A stretch of 64,000 nucleotides of DNA from Candidatus Tayloriibacteriota bacterium (GTDB taxonomy: Bacteria > Patescibacteria > Paceibacteria > UBA9973 > UBA6065), in NCBI GenBank assembly GCA_016215405.1, contig JACRJQ010000005.1, positions 80,752 to 144,751 of the forward strand, read 5' to 3'. Within the stretch, counting starts at the first letter, position 1. Each line of letters starts with the position of its first letter. A model generated the notes under the pieces. The model saw only the letters and a program-made list of their open reading frames with translations. It was not told where the DNA came from and searched no databases. The translations under genes and the position numbers were made by a program. Shown one piece after another: positions 59,101-64,000 of the stretch.

Positions 59101-62100
59101 CGGTCCTACGGGTGCGGGAAATCTCGTGGGCGGCCTCGACTTCTTCTCATTCGACGAGAACGTCTCGGGATTGAAAGCTCAGATAAAGGCGATAGGGGAC
59201 GCGTCGGGCAACTGGGGACCTGGAGGAAATAGCAGGACAAACCTCTTCCTCGCGGGATCTGATAGCGGGTCTCAGGCGAGCGGGCTCACTGTAAACTATG
59301 CGGGCAACGTAGGCATCGGTACGACGAGCCCTACGACGCGGCTCGAGACCGTTCAGGCCGGCACGAACGTCTTCCGCGTCACTACGACGGGCACGCTCGG
59401 CGGCACGAGGAACCTCATACAGCTTATGAACGCCGGTTCGACCGATAATGGTTGGGAGCTCGGGTATAACACAGACCTCTCGTCCCAAGATTTCCGCATA
59501 CGAGAGGCGGTCAACAACGTCTCGTCCTACATGTTCACCATCCAGCACAATACGGGGAACGTGGGCATCGGCACCACGACGCCGCAGACCAAACTCCATA
59601 CCTATGGTGCTTCAGGAAATATTTTGAGCGCTGTGCAGTCGGGAGCTCGGTGGCTCACGTCGTTTACCAACGATTCTGGAAATCCGGCTCTCTACTCAGA
59701 CGCCTCTTCAGATATCCGATTCGGTAAATCGACGCTTGTGGATGGCACAGGATTCGCTGAAGCGATGCGCATCACATCCGGAGGTAACGTCGGAATCGGC
59801 ACGACGACGCCTTCCAGGAAGCTGGAGGTATATGCAGGAGCATCGGGCGCCGGGTCGCACTCTCTCTCGAATCTCGTGATCGAAGACAGCGGCACGAGCT
59901 ACCTGCAATTTCTCACCCCTAACACCGCTACCCAGGGCATACTCTTCGGGGATCCAGAAGATTCCGCGCGTGGAGGATTGTTCTATAACCATACCGCAGA
60001 CTCGTTCGATATACGGACTGCAGGGACGAACGGTGTCGATCTTATCGTGAGCAGCTCGGGTAACGTCGGCGTCGGCACCTCAACCCCGAACGCAAAGCTC
60101 GAAGTTTCCGGTACTGGCGCTTCTACGGATTTCAGGGTCAGCCGCAATAACGTTCCTGGATATTACACGGCGATCTTTGCTCCTGGGGGCAGCAACACCA
60201 ACTCGGAGTTCATGGTGAACGGAGCACACGTTTTGGGCCTTCAGGGCAACACGAGCGGCGTCGGTATAGGAAATTCGTATTCGACAGGAATATTCATGGC
60301 TCCGACGAACGGCCTCATGGTTGAAGGGAATGTCGGCATCGGCACCACATCGCCGTTCGCGAAACTGTCCGTGGCGGGGAATGCGTACTTTGACGGAAGC
60401 ATTACCGCGTCGAACATCACCGCTACCGGTACGATGTCGTTCGGCACGACGACTCTCACGAACCTTACGGTTACAAATCTCTCGACCTCTACCTTTGCCG
60501 GACCTATCGTTCTCAATTCCGGCATAGCGAAGGACCAGGGTCTCTCTGTGAGGGGTGTAAACTACGACAAATACCTCGAGATACAGCGTGACAACGTGGG
60601 GGGAGAATTCCTCCGCATCATCGGTGCTGCGGGCGGCAGTATCTCTGGTGGTGGAAACAACGCATTCTTCTTCGATACGATCGGACCGAACCCTTCGCAG
60701 ACACGTCCGATAAACTGGAGGTTCTCGTCGAACGGGGGGACGAGTTTCGACACGGCCCTGACTCTCACGCCGTTCTCAAGGCTCACGTCCGCGTATCCGA
60801 TCACCGTCTCTACGACGACCGCGACGTCGACATTCTCGACCGGCGGGCTCACCGTAGGCACATCGCAATTTGTCGTCCAACAGTCATCAGGTAACATTGG
60901 TATTGGGACAGCGGCGCCGGCTGCACTGCTCGACGTTTCGGCAGGAGCCACAGGCAAGGGAGGAGAAATCGTCATCAGAAATACGGTTGAGGCGCTCAAC
61001 AACTACGCTGCGCTTTCGTTCAACCTTGCCGGCGCTACGTCGAACTACCAGAAGGGAGCGATCTATTACGTCGGTAACGGAACGGGCAACGGTCGCGGAG
61101 ATATCGTCTTTGCGCAAAATTCAGTCGCTGCTTCGGAAAGCGTTGCTCTATCAAGTGCTGTCATGACCATTAAAAATAATGGTAATGTCGGCATCGGCAC
61201 AACATCGCCAATGAGCTCTCTTGCGGTAAGTTCTCCGAACGGAAACGTCGCAGAGGATGTCATAAACGTTTTTGGCGGCGCCACGAGCAACACGTTACAT
61301 ACAGGTATAAAGATTTGGAATAATACGGGCGCTGATAGCGTCGCGCTCAGAAATGTTATCGGAGCCTCCGGCTTTAACAGGTTCGGGGTATTCGTAAAGG
61401 ATAATGCCGGGAATCCAGAAACAGAAAGACTCTCAGTTTTGTCTTCTGGAAATGTCGGAATTGGCACCTCTTCACCTGCAGCGAAGCTCGATGTTGCAGG
61501 TAGTGTACTCATCAATGGAGCTCAACCCGCAGGAAACAGGCAACTTTCAATAAACCACGCGACGCAGGCTAGTCTGACATATCAGCTCAATGGCACTGAG
61601 ATGTGGACTACGTACGGCAATGCATCTTTCGGCATCCAGCAGGCGGGTGTGGGCGACAGGCTGACAATAAGCAGTGCGGGCAACATCGGCATCGGTACGA
61701 CATCGCCGTATGCGAAGCTTTCTGTAGTAGGGGAAGTCGTCGCACGGAATTTTACCGCCACTTCTACGACGGCGACTACGACCATAGCCGGAGGCCTCGA
61801 CGTCGGGAACGGGGCTATCAGATACGACTGGAACACCGGCCTCACGTCGATCGACAATGCTACGATAGGCTCGCTCAATTTCGAGACGAACGCGGGCATC
61901 GTGAATTGGGCGGACATGCTCGTTACATCGGCCGCATCGGCCGGAACCGCGCAGAGCTATAGCGCGTCTGTAAACGGAAATCCTTTCCTCACCGTCTACT
62001 CGGAGTCTGACGGAGCGGGTGGACTGCAGAATTCCGGAGTCGGCGTCGGATCGAGCACGCCGTGGGCCTACCTCTCCGTGAATCCGAACAATATCGGTTC

Positions 62101-64000
62101 GACTCGACCTTCCTTTGCGATAGGCTCTTCGACGAAGACCGATTTCATCGTGACGAACGCAGGAAGGGTCGGCATCGGCACTACGAGCCCATATGCCAAC
62201 CTCTCTATCGCCGGTACGAGCGCGCGACAGGTCCTTCAGGCGACCACCGGCGACGCCACGCTCGTGATCCAGGGACAGAACGCGGCTACCCAGCAGATAG
62301 CTCGCGCGAATACCAGCGTCGCCTCCGCAATCTACTTCCAGACAGCGGGCGCGAACGATTGGGCGATAGGTCTCCCGAATTGGAGTGGGGTCGCGAATAG
62401 CGACTTTAGGATAGACAAAGGGGATGGTACGACCAAATTCACTATATCTGCGAGCACCAGCAATGTGGGTATCGGCACGACGACGCCGCTTACTAAGTTG
62501 GCTATCGGCGTCGCGGGTGTTGGCACTGAAGCATTCTCGCTTCAAGATGGTTCTCGAACGACCGCGACATTCAGTTACAATGCTTCGACTGGTGAGAACA
62601 GGATCGGTGGAGTAGCTTCATATGCTTTCCCGACTTTCTACTCGGGCAATGCCGAGGCGGTGAGGATAACGACCGGCGGTAACGTCGGAATCGGCACAAC
62701 GACTCCACTCGGGCCTTTGGATGTCTATGGCACAGGTACGGTTACCTCTGTTTATTCTAATGGGTCACAGGCTGCAGACTTTAGAGCTCAGGCAGGGACG
62801 AGGTCAAACGAAGCGAGCTTAGGACTCTTCCAGAACGAGGGAGGTTATAGGACCTATGGTAACTATTTTGTTACGAGAGCAAATACCTCGAATCTCTCTA
62901 TCGTAAAGAGAACGAACAATGCCGACACTGAAGTTATCACGATCGCGAATTCGACCGGCAATGTCGGAATCGGCACTACGACGCCGCAAGACACGCTCAC
63001 CATCACCTCACCTAACAGAACGACGAATTATGGAGGGGGAGCCGCTGTCCAGATCGGCGCATACTCGAGCGATGCTGTAGCGATAGACAAGGGAGGACAG
63101 ATCGCTCTCGGCGGTACGAACGGAGGCTGTGGAGCGAACTGCTCGACCTATGCGTTCGGTACGATCGCCGGTCGAAAGGAGAATTCGACGATAGGCAACC
63201 TCGCCGGCTATCTCCAGTTCTCGACCACCGATACCGGTTCTACTATCGGTGAACGCATGAGGATCACGTCGACGGGAAACGTCGGGATCGGAACGACCAC
63301 CCCTCAGAATACCCTTAGCGTTCAGGCTGGCGCCGCAATTGCTTTTAGCGCTACTTCGAACGGTTCAAATGCGGTTTTCAAGCTTCAGAACTATGCCGTA
63401 AACGGTTGGGCAGCAGCAGATGTCTATGACAATGCAGGTTCACAGGTCGGAGGCTTTGGATACGGAAACGCGTCAGTGAGCAACTTCCCGAGCATGATGT
63501 ACATGTTTAGCGGTTCTGGTAAAGATATCGCCATTCAAACGAACGGCGCAGGTTCTCTTTCCGGCAATGGGATCTATGTAAAATCTTCCGGTAACGTCGG
63601 AGTAGGCACGACCTCTCCGCAGCAGAAGTTCGATGTATGGGGCGCCGCGAACACAGAGATAGCGAGGTTCACCGGAAACGGTTCCGGCAATAGGAGCTTT
63701 GGAATCGGCACGTACACACCGAATAGCGGAGGGGCTAACCTCTTCGTAAACGGCGTCGCCGCGATGTCCCTTCATGCTCTTCAGGGCGTGAACATCGGCG
63801 CGGGGTATACCGGCATCCTCGGTCCTCAGAACGGGCTCATCGTCGAGGGCAACCTCGGCATCGGCACCACCTCCCCATACGCCCGACTCTCCGTCGTAGG
63901 CGAAGCGGTAGCCCGCAACTTCACCGCCACCTCCACCTCGGCCACCTCGACCTTCGCAGGAGGCCTCGACGTAGGCAACGGAGCCATCAGATACGACTGG
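53111..64000 (+). CDS. giant HTH-TM-fibre protein with NVGIGTT repeats (runs off the window)
   Basis: The frame appears to stay open for 3630 codons to the right edge; I checked it near the start, near 58620 and over the last 150 bases. Residues 8-52 (YISSRRAAAEYGYTQDYVGQ, LIRGKKVDAKMIGRSWYV) look like a MerR/excisionase-type helix-turn-helix, a domain seen in other Parcubacteria proteins. A membrane segment follows at about 134-152 (AVAATLSLSLVLGAGW), then a helical part to about 330 and a coiled coil with VVNNYYSTEGMSAAEVKAL. From about residue 430 on there are beta modules built around NVGIGTT(S/T)P. Such modules occur in phage tail-fibre and S74-peptidase-tailed proteins; the C-terminus that would show an S74 chaperone is outside. 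Likely a surface fibre or adhesin anchored in the membrane (inference). Confidence 0.8.
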   Translation, partial: MSSDLYLEGKKYISSRRAAAEYGYTQDYVGQLIRGKKVDAKMIGRSWYVCEESLASYQTSANLFLKEKAEALKAQAATQRVISAQEKPSLAYAPDESPLMPPLKKVGIEKLIDEPVMSRVAFGSWKAADLSKKAVAATLSLSLVLGAGWFTYPGNAKAALGAIASGLQRVDDAAAIAMIDFVGHVRNALGINLAAVESSIEGVERSIDLATEASESIVSFHESSVSKVGDAIASAFGSVTKISDGFASLAAVGASQDSFLERIARGVYESIHALFGGKKQIARESAPAPLAETKTIVAQSDRFEPVFPEGVVPATSTEPDVYAPQAVTVPATAAASPVVNNYYSTEGMSAAEVKALISASESELRSEIAAAASSAARATGNARNAREDNSVGDQYRPVIREATIKDAKSLSVAGDTTLSGGLSGTSAYFSDGIGIGGSLNASGGLVVSGAATSYATNTAPSFAATSTAATSTFAGGIAIGDTGFVFQQATKNIGIGTTSPDATISLLQSSNGTTMISAYRATDIAPSGDFINYKSNAGTTLFRVDNSGNLLAGGIINTGSQTVTSVSGPQFRIQYDASNEFTTTVSSSGTTTLALNGTTPSLAFTPQSNQRNTFDFTNAAGTSILSIDTQNRRVGIGTTSPSRALDVVGVGGFHDPSGSGSYFRIGADSTGSYFEGDPTGRPVSFWVGGAEKVRFSTTSVGIGTTSPSAKLSIEQNAGETGFVVGSSTQTSFIVDAKGNVGVNMTNPNPGDFGGGALGVRGRNNSTTGSLVLVGNNVTGTNPVGRVAFTQEVAGVNTNIAFIQALRAGADDAGDLNFMTKAAGGSLLERMRITSVGNIGIGTTTPGAKLSVNAALGDTNTTLFSISSSTSSGASTTFAVLNSNRVGIGTLTPSRPLQIWTTESDSIQVNRQGSFNIGDTVGLIAFQTGSGSGTDANAQVRSFVKQAGSEYVSDLRLRARSLGGGMRDILTADYTGNVGVGTTSPFAQLSVNPDGISGPSFAIGSSTRTNLIVTNGGNVGIGTSSPLTRLDVVDNGQVVAAFRGSNDHNTVAIDNLGGTSFKNQLSFRTQNTEKWAIGNDINANGSDNFYIWNATGGRTPFSIDGTANTIVLSQSGSYKVGVSSTTPWAQLSLNPNGITGPSFVVGSSTKTDFIVTNAGRVGIGTTTPQRSLHVVGNGAIIERFGATPLLVLRGGPTSATGKDWKVNVDQATSNLNFVYDNVGESNNQFAMGIDTNGNLGIGTTTPGARLAVTGNALVNGNLTVQPAGNGPQLNVLANGSGNDTEIVIGDGLGSFWNLSRENSVGNVNRGDLTFESSAAGTVLSLENSGTVGIGTTTSASGLTIASTTAASTYFQGLTITTNNATSWGNYMIFARGGTSNRGLVLGEQYGGNLDAPTIRSAGSVSQDLEIRSGRNLSGNSGVIYFNTGGDSTAQIYQGTTTITTDLSVSGEIGVGTTSPWAKLSVNQGAGDVAFAIGSSTRTSFIVAANGHVGIGTTTPPRPFYLQGTSDGTIGVQTTATNNYTGINLFDVDSNLVGSLGYGNSAAGVFADTVFVGSRNATAPLAFVTGGSSERMRITPTGNVGIGTTSPSALFAVEQDTEANSFMIGNTGSTTWNGLASPSLVVKGVNGNGRVGVGVADPAARMEILNTSPTSGINEVLRLSNGFTTGALNEPAIRFDNSLGTNWWSISAVVAGGAQHFRIGKSLAGDPNTLEEYIRIVGSDGNLGVGTTSPWAKLSASSTSSYPALAIEQRGAGAAAVFLGGNVGIGTTSPTAKLHVYGSGGIEPIIQSSNSYSGITLVGGQAQDGANGYGIYSGYPTAGNFSIGENGVGTRLTIQKTTGNVGIGTTTPSAMLHVAGSGSTSLGNGDLSLKLTGTADNTYSGFNIYSPSNSNQFFAWAMAGSTTADMRFGLPTANGAFIFANGPSGQTVSKLAIGLTTDAPIYLANANTIRLTIASTTGNVGIGTTTPATRLEISTPASGSGVDGPTLRLTNAAHGGPTGAGNLVGGLDFFSFDENVSGLKAQIKAIGDASGNWGPGGNSRTNLFLAGSDSGSQASGLTVNYAGNVGIGTTSPTTRLETVQAGTNVFRVTTTGTLGGTRNLIQLMNAGSTDNGWELGYNTDLSSQDFRIREAVNNVSSYMFTIQHNTGNVGIGTTTPQTKLHTYGASGNILSAVQSGARWLTSFTNDSGNPALYSDASSDIRFGKSTLVDGTGFAEAMRITSGGNVGIGTTTPSRKLEVYAGASGAGSHSLSNLVIEDSGTSYLQFLTPNTATQGILFGDPEDSARGGLFYNHTADSFDIRTAGTNGVDLIVSSSGNVGVGTSTPNAKLEVSGTGASTDFRVSRNNVPGYYTAIFAPGGSNTNSEFMVNGAHVLGLQGNTSGVGIGNSYSTGIFMAPTNGLMVEGNVGIGTTSPFAKLSVAGNAYFDGSITASNITATGTMSFGTTTLTNLTVTNLSTSTFAGPIVLNSGIAKDQGLSVRGVNYDKYLEIQRDNVGGEFLRIIGAAGGSISGGGNNAFFFDTIGPNPSQTRPINWRFSSNGGTSFDTALTLTPFSRLTSAYPITVSTTTATSTFSTGGLTVGTSQFVVQQSSGNIGIGTAAPAALLDVSAGATGKGGEIVIRNTVEALNNYAALSFNLAGATSNYQKGAIYYVGNGTGNGRGDIVFAQNSVAASESVALSSAVMTIKNNGNVGIGTTSPMSSLAVSSPNGNVAEDVINVFGGATSNTLHTGIKIWNNTGADSVALRNVIGASGFNRFGVFVKDNAGNPETERLSVLSSGNVGIGTSSPAAKLDVAGSVLINGAQPAGNRQLSINHATQASLTYQLNGTEMWTTYGNASFGIQQAGVGDRLTISSAGNIGIGTTSPYAKLSVVGEVVARNFTATSTTATTTIAGGLDVGNGAIRYDWNTGLTSIDNATIGSLNFETNAGIVNWADMLVTSAASAGTAQSYSASVNGNPFLTVYSESDGAGGLQNSGVGVGSSTPWAYLSVNPNNIGSTRPSFAIGSSTKTDFIVTNAGRVGIGTTSPYANLSIAGTSARQVLQATTGDATLVIQGQNAATQQIARANTSVASAIYFQTAGANDWAIGLPNWSGVANSDFRIDKGDGTTKFTISASTSNVGIGTTTPLTKLAIGVAGVGTEAFSLQDGSRTTATFSYNASTGENRIGGVASYAFPTFYSGNAEAVRITTGGNVGIGTTTPLGPLDVYGTGTVTSVYSNGSQAADFRAQAGTRSNEASLGLFQNEGGYRTYGNYFVTRANTSNLSIVKRTNNADTEVITIANSTGNVGIGTTTPQDTLTITSPNRTTNYGGGAAVQIGAYSSDAVAIDKGGQIALGGTNGGCGANCSTYAFGTIAGRKENSTIGNLAGYLQFSTTDTGSTIGERMRITSTGNVGIGTTTPQNTLSVQAGAAIAFSATSNGSNAVFKLQNYAVNGWAAADVYDNAGSQVGGFGYGNASVSNFPSMMYMFSGSGKDIAIQTNGAGSLSGNGIYVKSSGNVGVGTTSPQQKFDVWGAANTEIARFTGNGSGNRSFGIGTYTPNSGGANLFVNGVAAMSLHALQGVNIGAGYTGILGPQNGLIVEGNLGIGTTSPYARLSVVGEAVARNFTATSTSATSTFAGGLDVGNGAIRYDW
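54586..63880 (+). repeat. about 37 copies of an NVGIGTT(S/T)P coding repeat
   Basis: Protein-level repeat inside the giant gene, spaced about 100-460 bases. Examples start near 54586, 55012, 55206, 55620, 56037, 56584, 57578, 58634, 59306, 60330, 61681, 62463, 63279 and 63850. Some copies are degenerate (VGVNMTNP near 55330, VGVSSTTP near 56461, VGVGVADP near 58008). A larger module, S-x-N...FAIGSST+T-x-FIV-N-x-G, precedes the motif at 56070, 56495, 57492 and 62070. At DNA level the copies differ at synonymous sites, so it is not a recent tandem expansion. Confidence 0.85.

Noticed and set aside
53480..63775. Many minus-strand frames opposite the giant gene (VVPMPT-type repeats)
   Set aside because: The VVPMPT pattern is simply the complement of the GIGTT coding repeat.
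54586..63880. CRISPR-like array
   Set aside because: Regular repeats are coding, in frame, variable at silent sites and unevenly spaced; no cas genes nearby.

Overview
This window looks like a chromosomal segment of a Candidate Phyla Radiation bacterium (Patescibacteria, probably a Parcubacteria-type lineage). The basis is the gene mix rather than a marker search. It has compact housekeeping genes, very short intergenic gaps, and hairpin terminators with unusually long perfect stems. It has type IV prepilin-like proteins carrying LamG domains, a DnaX without its zinc module, a short CxxC/CxxC RNA-protein-like gene, and many small membrane proteins. No amino-acid, nucleotide or lipid biosynthesis pathway is visible. 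No CRISPR array, insertion sequence, rRNA or complete prophage was seen.

Layout. Positions 1-2800 hold alr (cut by one base at the left edge), rpmG, a tiny basic protein and a histidine phosphatase. Positions 2700-21500 are mainly information processing: tRNA-Trp, rarA, two secreted surface proteins, miaA, tRNA-Leu, parB, topA, dprA, serS, ftsQ, dus, two LamG prepilins and dnaX. Positions 21500-32600 mix enzymes and small exported proteins: a frameshifted phosphatase, an OmdA-type protein, tRNA-Gln, META, DUF2726, SRPBCC, DUF7282, PhnB, a trypsin-like protease, an M32 carboxypeptidase and a dienelactone hydrolase. Positions 32587-36883 are one minus-strand operon: response regulator, a 55-residue ORF, histidine kinase, then a 633-residue terpene-cyclase/prenyl-synthase fusion whose start overlaps the kinase stop. 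Positions 37000-52800 return to housekeeping: trhO, AI-2E transporter, DoxX, UvrD-nuclease fusion, DsbA-like, DEDDy exonuclease, truB, RRM protein, three more LamG prepilins, typA, a nucleotide-kinase-like protein and tlyA. From 53111 to the right edge runs one uninterrupted frame of at least 3630 codons. It has an N-terminal helix-turn-helix-like domain, one membrane segment, and about 37 repeats around the motif NVGIGTT(S/T)P.

Three features stand out as possibly undescribed. (1) All three tRNA genes are followed by DNA that is the reverse complement of their own 3' half. Two of the three also share a 21-base element beside a stem with compensatory changes. (2) A two-component system is translationally coupled to a DxDD plus DDxxD terpenoid enzyme. 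(3) A giant fibre-like membrane protein starts with a cytoplasmic DNA-binding-like domain. In addition, at least a dozen genes have a -10 box only 6-8 bases before the ATG, which predicts leaderless mRNAs. All family assignments were made by eye from motifs; no database search was run.
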